Origin: Clostridia bacterium
GTDB taxonomy: Bacteria; Bacillota; Clostridia; Christensenellales; Christensenellaceae
DNA length: 64,000 nucleotides
Reading direction: 5' to 3'
Assembly: GCA_017439085.1 (NCBI GenBank)
Contig: JAFRTU010000002.1
Span: 1-64,000 of the forward strand
The stretch's first letter is position 1; each line of letters opens with the position of its first letter. The notes below the pieces were generated by a model that was not told where the DNA came from, searched no databases, and saw only the letters and a list, made by a program, of their open reading frames with translations. A program made the position numbers and the translations under genes. Positions 46,591 to 55,666 of this stretch are shown in pieces.

Positions 46591-48426
46591 TCAGGAATTA
46601 TCCTGATTCCTTTTTTTAAACTGTTCTCTTAATCTTAAGGCGTGATCAAGTATCTTTTTTCTGAGACGGAGACTCTTAGGAGTAACTTCCACGAGTTCAT
46701 CATCATCAATGAACTCAAGACATTCTTCCAAAGAAAAGATCCTAGGAGGAGTGAGACGAAGAGCCTCATCGCTTCCGGCAGCTCTCATGTTCGTTACGTG
46801 CTTTTTCTTGCAGACGTTAACGACTATATCTTCCATCTTTGGAGAACAGCCGACTATCATGCCTGCGTATACACTTGTACCGGGAGTTATGAACATTGTG
46901 CCTCTGTCCTGAGCATTGAAGATACCGTATGTAACAGCTTCACCAGTCTCATGTGCGATAAGAGAACCAAGATTCCTCTTAATGATAGTGCCTTTGAAAG
47001 GTCCATATCCCTCGAAGATAGTACTCATGATTCCTTCGCCTTTAGTGTCGGTCATGAAGTCATTTGAATAACCGAAAAGGCCTCTGGATGGAATGATAAA
47101 TTCGAGACGAACTCTGTCACCGATCTGATGCATTTCGACCATTTCGCCCTTTCTGGAACCTAGCTTCTGAATTACACTTCCAGAACACTCCTGAGGAACA
47201 TCACAAACAAGTCTCTCCATTGGCTCTTCAAGAACTCCGTTCACGGTACGGTATAGGACTTTAGGAGCGCTTACCTGTAACTCGTATCCTTCACGTCTCA
47301 TTGTTTCTATAAGGATGGAAAGATGCATCTCTCCTCTTCCAAGTACTCTGAAGGAGTCAGGGGAATCAGTTTCCTCAACTCTTAGTGATACGTCTTTCTT
47401 AAGCTCACTGAAAAGTCTGTCTCTTAAGTGCCTGGAGGTGACGTAGGTTCCTTCCTTACCAGCAAAGGGACTGTTGTTAACAGAGAATGTCATCTCTACT
47501 GTTGGTTCTGATATCTTGACAAAAGGTATCGGCTCTGGGAAGTTAGGCGAACATACCGTATTGCCTATGTTGACATCTGATATTCCTGAGAAGCATACGA
47601 TATCTCCGCCAGATGCACTATCTACCGGTTCTCTTGTAAGACCCGAAAACTGATAAATCGTATTAATACGTGCTTTTTCATTCAGGTCTTTATCATGATA
47701 ATCCGTAAGAACAACATCCATATTTTTAGAAATGATCCCGTTTTCTATTCTGCCTATAGCAAGTCTTCCTACGTAGTCATTGTATTCTATCGATGAAACA
47801 AGAATCTGAAGAGGGGCATCGAGATCCGTCTTGGGAGGATCTATATGCTCAAGGATGGCATCAAAAAGAGGAGCAAGATCTTTTCCAGGCTCATCAGGAT
47901 CTGTGGATGCAGTTCCTGCTCTTCCGGAACAATATATGATCGGACTGTCGAGCTGCTCATCTGTTGCATCAAGCTCCAGGAGAAGCTCAAGGATCTCGTC
48001 AACGACTTCAAGAGATCTGGCGTCGGGTCTGTCGACCTTGTTGATGACAATGATAATCTTATGATTCAACTCCAGAGCTTTCTGGAGAACGAATCTTGTC
48101 TGAGGCATAGGTCCTTCATAAGCATCTACCAGGAGCAGGACTCCGTTCACCATTTTGAGAACGCGCTCCACCTCTCCTCCGAAATCAGCATGTCCGGGAG
48201 TGTCCACTATGTTGATCTTTACGCCTTTATAATAGGCAGAGGTATTCTTGGCAAGTATGGTTATCCCTCTTTCACGCTCTATGTCGTTGCTGTCCATGAT
48301 TCTGTCTTCCACGACCTGATTCTGGCGGAATATGCCTCCCTGTTTCAGCATCTCATCGACAAGTGTGGTCTTTCCATGGTCAACATGCGCAATTATGGCG
48401 ATATTTCTCAAATCATCTCTAATCAA
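46591..48426 (-). CDS. typA: Ribosome-associated GTPase TypA/BipA
   Basis: A translational GTPase related to EF-G and needed in stress and cold. About 611 residues: G domain with [31 protein letters not shown] and NKVDRPDA, then the EF-G-like domains and the TypA C-terminal domain ([14 protein letters not shown]). I place the start at the TTG 48426, since GGGAG lies 8 bases before it and the family starts [14 protein letters not shown]; the frame can extend to 48456 but has no ribosome site there. Confidence 0.93.
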   Translation of the reverse strand: MIRDDLRNIAIIAHVDHGKTTLVDEMLKQGGIFRQNQVVEDRIMDSNDIERERGITILAKNTSAYYKGVKINIVDTPGHADFGGEVERVLKMVNGVLLLVDAYEGPMPQTRFVLQKALELNHKIIIVINKVDRPDARSLEVVDEILELLLELDATDEQLDSPIIYCSGRAGTASTDPDEPGKDLAPLFDAILEHIDPPKTDLDAPLQILVSSIEYNDYVGRLAIGRIENGIISKNMDVVLTDYHDKDLNEKARINTIYQFSGLTREPVDSASGGDIVCFSGISDVNIGNTVCSPNFPEPIPFVKISEPTVEMTFSVNNSPFAGKEGTYVTSRHLRDRLFSELKKDVSLRVEETDSPDSFRVLGRGEMHLSILIETMRREGYELQVSAPKVLYRTVNGVLEEPMERLVCDVPQECSGSVIQKLGSRKGEMVEMHQIGDRVRLEFIIPSRGLFGYSNDFMTDTKGEGIMSTIFEGYGPFKGTIIKRNLGSLIAHETGEAVTYGIFNAQDRGTMFITPGTSVYAGMIVGCSPKMEDIVVNVCKKKHVTNMRAAGSDEALRLTPPRIFSLEECLEFIDDDELVEVTPKSLRLRKKILDHALRLREQFKKRNQDNS

Positions 48427-48600
48427 AACGGTTGCTCCCTTCTTAAAAAATTCCAAAAATCAATTTTATACTATGGAAAAAACTTTGGCAATAAAAAGCG
48501 GAGAACAGCGATATTGTGAGATAATAGAACTGGAAAGTGGAACTTTTCCGAGTATGATAGCGTCATAATGTATGAAAACAAAAAACGGAGGGAAAAATAA

Positions 48601-49509
48601 ATGAAAAAGTTGTCCGGTATAGTTGCCGTAATAATCGTAATATGTATTCTTTTTGCAGCTTGTGGTAAGCAGTCAGATCACATCGGATATGAGGGCAAGG
48701 AAGACTATCTTTCTCCGGAGGCAGAACCTCAACCTATGCCAGCACCTACTGACTCTGAAGAAGAGTCATATCAGAATATAGTACAGAATACGGTAGAGGG
48801 ACAGATGCTCATATATATGGTGGACATGAGCATCATTACAGAAGAGTATGATCAGGATTATGCTTCTATAAAGATGAAGCTTTCAAAACTTGGAGGATAT
48901 GTATATACGGAATATAGTTCGGGTACGAAAGGCTCAGATGATCTGAGATATGTATCACTGGTCTTAAAGATCCCGGTGGAGAATCTTGATGAGTTTGTCA
49001 ACGGAGTTGATAAGGAAATGAAGGTAACCTCCAAGAGGATCAATGTAGAAGATACTACGGATCAATATTATGACATAGCCAGCAGGATCGACCTTCTTGA
49101 AACCAGATACAGAAAGATGGAAGAGTATCTCAAGACCGCAACGGAGATGCAGGATATCATAACCATCGAGGAAGAGATGAGCAACATCATCTATCAGCTT
49201 GAAAATCTCAAGGGGGAGAAAAAAGGAATAGAGAATAAGGTCCGTTTTTCCACTGTCAACATCACTCTCAATGAAGCTAAATCTTCTGCTATCAATGCTT
49301 ATGATGAGAAGACCATATGGGATAGAATGGCAAACGGGATATCCTCAACATTCAATGACATGGTGGATTACATGGGAGACATACTGGTGCTGTTTGTATC
49401 ATCGCTTCCAGTACTTGGACTCATAGCTGTGATAGCGATAATAATAATAGTAATCGTAAAAATAATCTCCAGAAGAAAATCAAAGAAACAGAATGCAACT
49501 ATTGCCTGA
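48601..49509 (+). CDS. DUF4349 lipoprotein
   Basis: 302 residues: lipoprotein signal MKKLSGIVAVIIVICILFAAC, a low-complexity linker rich in Pro and Glu, then a DUF4349 domain (VDMSIITEEYDQDYASIKMKL, GGYVYTEYSS, VSLVLKIPVENLDEF) with a coiled coil (ITIEEEMSNIIYQLENLKGEKKG), and a C-terminal membrane segment (VLGLIAVIAIIIIVIVKII). Family members are common in Firmicutes and poorly known. GGAGGGAAAATAA precedes the ATG. Confidence 0.82.
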   Translation: MKKLSGIVAVIIVICILFAACGKQSDHIGYEGKEDYLSPEAEPQPMPAPTDSEEESYQNIVQNTVEGQMLIYMVDMSIITEEYDQDYASIKMKLSKLGGYVYTEYSSGTKGSDDLRYVSLVLKIPVENLDEFVNGVDKEMKVTSKRINVEDTTDQYYDIASRIDLLETRYRKMEEYLKTATEMQDIITIEEEMSNIIYQLENLKGEKKGIENKVRFSTVNITLNEAKSSAINAYDEKTIWDRMANGISSTFNDMVDYMGDILVLFVSSLPVLGLIAVIAIIIIVIVKIISRRKSKKQNATIA

Positions 49510-49535
49510 AAAGAAGTATAATTAAATAAATAATG

Positions 49536-49566
49536 AGAGGATCTTATTATAAAGATCCTCTTTTTT
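49536..49566 (+). terminator. Terminator of the DUF4349 gene
   Basis: AGAGGATCTT pairs with AAGATCCTCT, then TTTTTT. Confidence 0.85.
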
Positions 49567-49580
49567 AAAGGAGAATTGTG

Positions 49581-50702
49581 ATGGTTATTATTAGGGAAGT
49601 GAAAACCAGAAAAGACAGACTGGAATATGTGGAATTCCCGAATAAGATGTACAAAGATGTCCCTCAATACGTGCCATGTATGGTGATGGATGAGATGGCG
49701 AATATCAATGAGAAGAAGAATCCTGCTTTCTCATATTGTGACATGAGATTCTTCCTGGCAGAAAAGAACGGAAAGACTGTAGGAAGAATCGGAGGCATTA
49801 TAAGTCACAAGGCAAACAATATCTGGAATACCAGCCAGATAAGGATCACCAGGATGGATTTCATCGAGGATTACGAAGTATTCGTAAAACTGATAGAGAC
49901 TATAGAGGAGTGGGGAAGAAAAGAAAACCTCAGTGCCATGATTGGACCTATCGGATTCTGTGATCTTGACAAAGAGGGCATGCTGATAGATGGTTTTGAT
50001 CAGCAGGGCATGTTTATAACCTATTATAATTATCCGTATTATGCAGAATTCATGGAGAGATACGGATTCGAAAAAGCCGTCGACTGGACTGAGCATAAAG
50101 TATATATCGAGTGCGAAGATATAGACAGAATCGACAGGATAGCAGAAAGAGTCGCAACGAAGAATAACTTCAGGGTCCTGCAGCTTAAAACAAAAGCGGA
50201 TCTGAAACCATATATCCCAAGAATTTTCGAACTCCTTAACAGCGAATACAAAGAACTGTACGGAGTTGTTCCGCTGACAGAAGAACAGATAAAGTATTAT
50301 GCCGGACAGTTCCTTTCCCTGATCAATCTGAGATATATATCCATCGTGGTCAACGAGAATGATGAGCTTGTTGCACTGGGCATCCTGGCTCCGAGCCTTG
50401 TTGATTCAATGAAGAAGTGCAACGGCAGGTTGTTCCCGACAGGCTGGATCGGATTGCTCAAAGACATAAGAAAGCCTAGGATACTCGATATGTATCTGGT
50501 CGCAGTCAAAGGCGAATACAGAAAAGCAGGAGTGCCGGCCATACTCATGACGGATATATATAAGCGTGCTAAAGCCGATGATATCGAATTTGCAGAGACT
50601 GGACCGGAACTGGAACTGAACACGAATGTTCAGACTATGTGGGAGAAGTTCAGAACCGATTATGAGATCAGAAGAAGAAGGTGCTGGACCAAGAATCTGT
50701 AA
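49581..50702 (+). CDS. GNAT-like acyltransferase domain protein, 373 residues
   Basis: The two-part shape (an N-terminal REVKTRKDRLEYVEFPNKMYKD region and a C-terminal half with VAVKGEYRKAGVPAILMTDIYKRAKADDIEFAETG) looks like a double GNAT fold; a family of about 375-residue proteins of this shape is known in Clostridia and Bacteroides. No clear acetyl-CoA loop is seen in the first half. Start ATG at 49581 has AAAGGAG 7 bases before it; a GTG just before is less likely. Function not recognised. The DnaA-box palindrome follows the stop. Confidence 0.65.
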   Translation: MVIIREVKTRKDRLEYVEFPNKMYKDVPQYVPCMVMDEMANINEKKNPAFSYCDMRFFLAEKNGKTVGRIGGIISHKANNIWNTSQIRITRMDFIEDYEVFVKLIETIEEWGRKENLSAMIGPIGFCDLDKEGMLIDGFDQQGMFITYYNYPYYAEFMERYGFEKAVDWTEHKVYIECEDIDRIDRIAERVATKNNFRVLQLKTKADLKPYIPRIFELLNSEYKELYGVVPLTEEQIKYYAGQFLSLINLRYISIVVNENDELVALGILAPSLVDSMKKCNGRLFPTGWIGLLKDIRKPRILDMYLVAVKGEYRKAGVPAILMTDIYKRAKADDIEFAETGPELELNTNVQTMWEKFRTDYEIRRRRCWTKNL

Positions 50703-50712
50703 GTAATCAACA

Positions 50713-50747
50713 GGGTTATCAACAATTGTTGATAACCCCTAGTGAGA
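50713..50747. repeat. Second copy of the oriC DnaA-box palindrome
   Basis: TTATCAACA (50716-50724) faces TGTTGATAA (50727-50735) across AT, the same as at 36894-36913 in oriC, and CTAGTGAGA (50739-50747) follows at the same offset as in oriC (36917-36925). A third weak box, TAATCAACA, is at 50704-50712. The outer arms differ (GGG/CCC here, AAG/CTT in oriC). No T-run follows, so this is not a terminator. Confidence 0.85.
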
Positions 50748-50757
50748 AAAAAGGGCC

Positions 50758-50792
50758 AAAAAAAATCAAAGGTCTCGGCCTTTGATTTTTTT
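50758..50792. terminator. Bidirectional terminator of the DUF1508 gene and its neighbour
   Basis: AAATCAAAGG pairs with CCTTTGATTT; T-runs on both strands. It lies right after the DnaA-box palindrome. Confidence 0.85.
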
Positions 50793-50798
50793 GATCTT

Positions 50799-51173
50799 TC
50801 AGATAGTGGTATCTTCTATAGTAGAATCAGCGGCGTTTGTCTTTACGCTGTCGATTCCGTTCTTGCATGCAGCCATGGACTTGTATCCTTCGCTTACGCC
50901 GATGATCTGACCATTGGTTGCCTTGAGACGGAACCTTATCTCACCTTTCTTGTCCTCGAAGATCTCGAACTTTGGATGTTTCTCGACCTTGAAGCCATCT
51001 ACTGTCTGATCCTCAACAGCAGCTTTGGGAGCATTCTTCTGGACGCTAGCCACTCCCTTTAAGCAGGAATTCTTGGAAGCATAGACTTCGCTGGATAATA
51101 TAACCTGGCTGTTTTTTGCCTTTAAATCAAATTTGGTGCCTGTATTGGTGGCACGAACTACAAATTTTCCCAT
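50799..51173 (-). CDS. Two-repeat DUF1508 (YegP-like) protein
   Basis: 124 residues in two copies of the DUF1508 fold: KFVVRATNTGTKFDLKAKNSQVIL with KNSCLKGVASVQKNA, and KFEIFEDKKGEIRFRLKATNGQII with MAACKNGIDSVKTNA. YegP-like proteins are small, cytoplasmic and of unknown function. AAAGGAGC lies before the ATG (on minus). Confidence 0.85.
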   Translation of the reverse strand: MGKFVVRATNTGTKFDLKAKNSQVILSSEVYASKNSCLKGVASVQKNAPKAAVEDQTVDGFKVEKHPKFEIFEDKKGEIRFRLKATNGQIIGVSEGYKSMAACKNGIDSVKTNAADSTIEDTTI

Positions 51174-51328
51174 AACTGATAAGCTCCTTTATTAAGAAAT
51201 CTTTTGACTTCAGTATAAATAAACGCAAGAAATAAATCAATTGTAAAATATGAGCTCAGAACAATTAAAGCAGCTTGAAGCTAAAGTATTTGAAAACGAA
51301 GCAGAACGAGGCGTCATTCCTTCCAGTA

Positions 51329-51356
51329 TTGACCTTTCGTATCATTATGATACAAT
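51329..51356 (+). promoter_or_regulatory. Promoter of the acyl carrier protein gene
   Basis: TTGACC (51329-51334), 16 bases, TACAAT (51351-51356), 35 bases before the ACP ATG. It lies in the apparent 5' extension of the open frame, which argues that the extension is not translated. Confidence 0.65.
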
Positions 51357-51390
51357 TCAATTTAAGAACAAGCTAAGAAAGGAACATGAA

Positions 51391-51618
51391 ATGACATTCG
51401 AAAAACTTAAAGAAATCATAATGAAGGAAACCGGAAAGAAAGATATAGAACTCACCGATGAGACCACCTTTAAGGATCTTGGCTTTGATTCCATTGATGC
51501 CATCGACATCCTTATGGACATCGAGGATGAATTCGGCATTGAGATCCAGGATGATTCCGAAGCTCTGAACAATGTCGGAGACCTCGTAAAACTGATCGAA
51601 GAGAAAATCAACGCTTGA
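51391..51618 (+). CDS. acpP: Acyl carrier protein
   Basis: Carries growing fatty acyl chains on a phosphopantetheine arm. 75 residues: MTFEKLKEIIMKETGK, then the carrier helix with the Ser in GFDSIDAID (DSI in place of the more common DSL), and an acidic second half. The open frame starts at 51250, but AAAGGAAC lies 9 bases before 51391 and a promoter is within the extension. It stands away from any fatty-acid cluster, so it may serve a specialised path. Confidence 0.88.
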   Translation: MTFEKLKEIIMKETGKKDIELTDETTFKDLGFDSIDAIDILMDIEDEFGIEIQDDSEALNNVGDLVKLIEEKINA

Positions 51619-51651
51619 CGGAAAGATAAATGATCGGGAGAGTATCCTGAG

Positions 51652-51687
51652 AAAAGGCCGGACCTACCTGTTTGGTTCCGGCTTTTT
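51652..51687 (+). terminator. Terminator of acpP
   Basis: AAAAGGCCGGA pairs imperfectly with TCCGGCTTTTT, then T-run. Confidence 0.75.
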
Positions 51688-51727
51688 CTTTTATGCTTAA
51701 GGAAGACATTGTGATAATATAGACAAT

Positions 51728-52531
51728 ATGAACATCAGACTAACTCCTCTATTCAGCAGTTCCTCCGGCAACTCATATCTTATCAGTGCAGGAGAGACGA
51801 ACATACTGGTGGATGCGGGGGTCACGGGCTCACAGCTGACACAGGCTCTTCAAGAAGTCTCCGTAGATCCGCATTCTATAAACGGGATCATAATAACTCA
51901 CGAGCATGTAGACCATATAAAAGGCGTGGGTGTCATGAGCCGGAAATTTGACATACCCGTATATGCAAATGCTCTGACGTGGGAACAGATGGAGGATAAG
52001 GTAGGGAACATCGCCCTTAAGAACCAGAGGGTGGTTGACAAAACGGATTTCTTCATTAAGGATCTCTGTATAATGCCTTTTTCAGTCAGTCATGATGCTG
52101 CTGATCCCGTTGGATATTCTCTTGGTTCAGGGAATAACAGGGTGAGCATACTTACCGATACCGGAAAGGTGACTGAAAATATGCTGGATGCCATAGAAGG
52201 CTCTTCCCTGGTCGTGTTGGAAGCGAATCATGACATTGAGATGCTCCGGAATGGTCCTTATCCCTATGCCCTTAAGCAGAGGATAATGTCAAATAAAGGA
52301 CATCTGTCCAACATGACTGCTGCAGGAACCGCACTTGAGTTGTATAAGAGAGGCGTAAGGGGCCTTATTTTGGGACATATAAGCAGCCATAACAACAAGA
52401 AAATCCTGGCATTCAGGACCGTGGCGGGTTTCTGCGAGAAACAGGGAATTGAGATCAACAAAGATTTGTTTATAATCAGTGCAAACAGGACTTCTGTCAC
52501 AGGGACTTTCAAAGTGGGGTCAGATAAGTGA
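51728..52531 (+). CDS. MBL-fold metallohydrolase, WalJ/YycJ-like
   Basis: 267 residues of the metallo-beta-lactamase fold. Zinc motif THEHVDH, later His in SVSHDAADP, a DTG strand (ILTDTGKVTENM) and LGHISSHNN near the end. The N terminus (LTPLFSSSSGNSYLI) is typical of WalJ/YycJ, a putative exonuclease tied to the WalRK wall-stress system. The walRK genes are not in the window. Its stop overlaps the GTG of rlmH. Confidence 0.85.
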   Translation: MNIRLTPLFSSSSGNSYLISAGETNILVDAGVTGSQLTQALQEVSVDPHSINGIIITHEHVDHIKGVGVMSRKFDIPVYANALTWEQMEDKVGNIALKNQRVVDKTDFFIKDLCIMPFSVSHDAADPVGYSLGSGNNRVSILTDTGKVTENMLDAIEGSSLVVLEANHDIEMLRNGPYPYALKQRIMSNKGHLSNMTAAGTALELYKRGVRGLILGHISSHNNKKILAFRTVAGFCEKQGIEINKDLFIISANRTSVTGTFKVGSDK

Positions 52532-53004
52532 AGATAAGGCTCATATCCGTAGGTAAAATAAAAGAAAAATACTATAAAGCCATTCAGGATGAGTATCTGA
52601 AGATGCTTTCCAGATTCTGCACCACAGAAATCATAGAGGTCCAGGACGAAAAGATACCGGTCGATCCCAGTGAAAGGGATATCGAGATCATACTGGAAAA
52701 GGAAAGAGAGAGAATAGAGAGACATATCCTGAAGAACAGCACCATGATAGTCCTGGCGATAGAGGGGGAACAGACCGATTCCGTTAGTTTTTCGGGTATG
52801 TTGAAGAACGAACAGGATCACAGCCGTGATATCACTTTCATAATCGGAGGATCTCTTGGACTGGCTGAAGCTTTGAAAAAGAGTGCTGATAAAAAAATGT
52901 CATTTTCCAAGATGACGTTTCCCCATAGACTGGCCAGGATATTACTGTTGGAGCAGATGTTCAGGGGATTCAAGATAATCAACAACGAGACATATCACAA
53001 ATGA
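52528..53004 (+). CDS. rlmH: 23S rRNA pseudouridine-1915 N3-methyltransferase
   Basis: 158 residues of the SPOUT family: IIGGSLGLAEALKKSA holds the SAM knot and the protein ends in the conserved YHK. It starts at a GTG (AAGTGAAG) overlapping the previous stop. Its 3' end overlaps the PAP2 gene on the other strand by 10 bases. Often found next to walJ in Firmicutes. Confidence 0.95.
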   Translation: MKIRLISVGKIKEKYYKAIQDEYLKMLSRFCTTEIIEVQDEKIPVDPSERDIEIILEKERERIERHILKNSTMIVLAIEGEQTDSVSFSGMLKNEQDHSRDITFIIGGSLGLAEALKKSADKKMSFSKMTFPHRLARILLLEQMFRGFKIINNETYHK

Positions 53005-53870
53005 ATGTATGCGGATCCGTCGATCCGCTTTTTTATTTTTTCAGAGAATACGAACAGGAGCATCAGTCCTATCTCCATGATCAGTATGGCAAATCCGGTA
53101 TCGCTAAGGAAGTGTTTTCCTACGATTATCCTCGTAAAAGACGTGATGAGTACCCAGAGTACGGAAATAACGGAATACAGAGGTCTTCTCAAGGCCTTCT
53201 CAGGAAATATCAGAGGTATCAAAAGGAGCAGCATTATTCCACATGACTGGGCTGTATGCCCAGATGGAAAGGAACTTCCACCCTGACCTGAAAAATCGAA
53301 CCATGGAACGAAATAAAGAGTTCCGTCCATAAGTATCTCCGAATATCTGGGTCTGCCTGCAAGGGCTTTCAGGAGATGGACTACCGCCAGTTCGTAAAGA
53401 AGATACATTATCCCTGCGATACTGATTATCAAAAGACCGGAGAAAACGGAATCTTTCATGAACATATGATGTCTTCTCATCTTTTCAGACAGAAACAGGA
53501 ATACAAGGAATTCGAGAGGGAAGTAGACGGGAAATGAAAGCCATTTGAAGATCCCTCTTTTATGGACATAGGAGAAACCCACCGTGACGACTACGGAAAC
53601 AGAAAGTGCGGTAAGGATTACGAACAGCCAGGTCTGCCATGTCTTTTTGCATTTGACGGACAGAAGGAAGAAGAACAGTGTTATCGGCAGATATATCGGA
53701 ATGAAGCAGATGGCCTCCATAAGTACTGAGAACCATTGGTTTTCGACAAAAACCATCTCGGAAAAGGAGAGGTCGAAAAAGGAACCCGATATGATCAGAA
53801 TCGCTGATATCAGGAAAAGAACGATCAAAAAGCTTTTATTGTCCCGAATAGTATCCATTTTACAGAGCAT
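52995..53870 (-). CDS. PAP2-superfamily membrane phosphatase
   Basis: 291 residues with about six membrane segments. All three PAP2 motifs are seen: KALAGRPRY, SFPSGHTAQS and SFTRIIVGKHFLSD (the last with R, H and D). It should remove phosphate from a lipid such as undecaprenyl pyrophosphate or phosphatidate; the exact lipid is unknown. Convergent with rlmH. Confidence 0.9.
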   Translation of the reverse strand: MLCKMDTIRDNKSFLIVLFLISAILIISGSFFDLSFSEMVFVENQWFSVLMEAICFIPIYLPITLFFFLLSVKCKKTWQTWLFVILTALSVSVVVTVGFSYVHKRGIFKWLSFPVYFPLEFLVFLFLSEKMRRHHMFMKDSVFSGLLIISIAGIMYLLYELAVVHLLKALAGRPRYSEILMDGTLYFVPWFDFSGQGGSSFPSGHTAQSCGIMLLLLIPLIFPEKALRRPLYSVISVLWVLITSFTRIIVGKHFLSDTGFAILIMEIGLMLLFVFSEKIKKRIDGSAYIHL

Positions 53871-53982
53871 GTTTCCTTTTTAAATTCAAAACGAGATCCT
53901 GTCCATGTTTATGTTTGCTTGTTACCTTATTATAATATAATATGATTATCTAAATCAGACTCAATAATCCGGAGAATAGAAA

Positions 53983-55650
53983 ATGGATACAAAGTTAAAA
54001 GCGATAGCCGAGACAAAGGCAGACAACTTCATACAGGAATTCATAAACGAAGACATCCTTTCAGGCAAGGTGGACTACATTAAGACGAGATTTCCGCCGG
54101 AACCTAACGGATATCTCCATATAGGTCACGCCAAAGCGCTCTGGATAGATTTCAGCACGGCAGAAAAATACGGCGGGACATGTAATCTTCGCTTTGACGA
54201 TACCAATCCCGCAAAGGAAGACGAGGAATATGTCGACGCCATAATGGAAGACATACACTGGCTCGGATATGACTGGGATCTTCTCTGCTATGGTTCCAGA
54301 TACTTTGATACCTGCTATGAGCTGGCCGTAAAACTCATAAAGAAAGGTGTTGCATATGTAGACGATCTTTCAAAAGATGAGATGAGAGAATACAGAGGGA
54401 CCCTTACGGAACCCGGAAAGAACAGCCCTTTCAGAAACAGATCTGTTGAAGAGAATCTGGATCTTTTCGAGAGGATGAAGAACGGGGAATTTGAAGACGG
54501 GGAAAAAACTCTCAGAGCCAAGATAGATATGGCGTCCCCGAACATCAACATGAGAGACCCAGCATTATACAGGATACTGCATCTTTCGCATCATCAGACC
54601 GGTGACAAGTGGTGCATCTATCCCATGTACGATTTCGCCCATCCGATACAGGACGCAATAGAGGGGATCACACATTCTCTGTGTTCTCTTGAATATGAGG
54701 CTCACAGGCCTTTGTATAACTGGGTCGTAGATCAGTGCGAATTCGAACATAAACCAAGACAGATAGAGTTTGCGAGGATGAACATAACGGACACCATCAT
54801 GAGCAAGAGATATCTCAGGGCTCTCGTTGAGGGAGGACATGTCTCGGGCTGGGATGACCCCAGGATGCCAACTCTCTGCGGAATGAGGAGGAGAGGCTAT
54901 ACGCCTGAGGCAATAAAGGATTTCCTTTCCAGGGCAGGGGTCGCCAAAGCGGATTCCGTGATAGATTTTGCCATGCTGGAGCACTGCGTGAGAGAGGATC
55001 TGAACCTCAGAGCCAAAAGGCTTATGGGAGTCATAGATCCCGTAAAGGTCGTTATCGAGAACTATCCCGAGGACAAGAGCGAGATACTGTTGGCAGAAGA
55101 TCTGCCCGGGAGCGAAGAGACCCATGAGATCACTTTTTCTAGGGAACTCTATATCGAGAAGGAAGATTTCATGGAGGTAAAGCCCAACAGCAAATATTTC
55201 AGGCTCTATGTCGGAGGAGAGGTAAGACTGAAGAACGCATATATCATAAAGTGCGAAAGAGTGGAGAAGGGTGAAAACGGAGAGATAAAAGAGATCATCT
55301 GTACATATGATCCTCTTTCCAAGACAGGTGATGTCAATTCTTCCAGAAAAGTAAAAGGGACGCTTCACTGGGCGGATGCAAAGACGGCATTGCCGGCTGA
55401 ATACAGAATATACGGGCCGCTGATGGATGATGAGAAAGAAGGAGACTTCATAGAAAGGCTGTCAGACGATTCTCTCGAAGTTAAACACGGGTTTATAGAA
55501 AAGGAGATACTTAAGGCCGGCAGGGGAGCTAAATTCCAACTGTTGAGAAGAGGTTATTTCTGCACTGATAACAAAGATCATGAGGAAGGACATGTTGTCC
55601 TCAACATGACCACCGGTCTCAGGGATACGTTCTCAAAGACTATAAGATGA
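53983..55650 (+). CDS. glnS: Glutaminyl-tRNA synthetase
   Basis: 555 residues. [15 protein letters not shown] is the class I HIGH motif in the GlnRS form, IMSKRYL the KMSKS equivalent, and the C-terminal anticodon domain is full. Since it charges tRNA-Gln directly, the amidotransferase route need not serve Gln here. Followed by gltX after 16 bases. Many Firmicutes lack GlnRS, so it may have been acquired. Confidence 0.96.
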   Translation: MDTKLKAIAETKADNFIQEFINEDILSGKVDYIKTRFPPEPNGYLHIGHAKALWIDFSTAEKYGGTCNLRFDDTNPAKEDEEYVDAIMEDIHWLGYDWDLLCYGSRYFDTCYELAVKLIKKGVAYVDDLSKDEMREYRGTLTEPGKNSPFRNRSVEENLDLFERMKNGEFEDGEKTLRAKIDMASPNINMRDPALYRILHLSHHQTGDKWCIYPMYDFAHPIQDAIEGITHSLCSLEYEAHRPLYNWVVDQCEFEHKPRQIEFARMNITDTIMSKRYLRALVEGGHVSGWDDPRMPTLCGMRRRGYTPEAIKDFLSRAGVAKADSVIDFAMLEHCVREDLNLRAKRLMGVIDPVKVVIENYPEDKSEILLAEDLPGSEETHEITFSRELYIEKEDFMEVKPNSKYFRLYVGGEVRLKNAYIIKCERVEKGENGEIKEIICTYDPLSKTGDVNSSRKVKGTLHWADAKTALPAEYRIYGPLMDDEKEGDFIERLSDDSLEVKHGFIEKEILKAGRGAKFQLLRRGYFCTDNKDHEEGHVVLNMTTGLRDTFSKTIR

Positions 55651-55666
55651 ATAATGGAGTGAATAT

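Noticed and set aside
50713..50738. Palindrome taken as a terminator
   Set aside because: No T-run follows and the arms are DnaA boxes; a real terminator follows at 50758.
51250..51390. Upstream extension of the acyl carrier protein frame
   Set aside because: It holds a promoter and the ACP has its own ribosome site; residues do not match the family.
54565..55368. 267-codon frame opposite glnS
   Set aside because: Shadow frame, no start signal, no domain.
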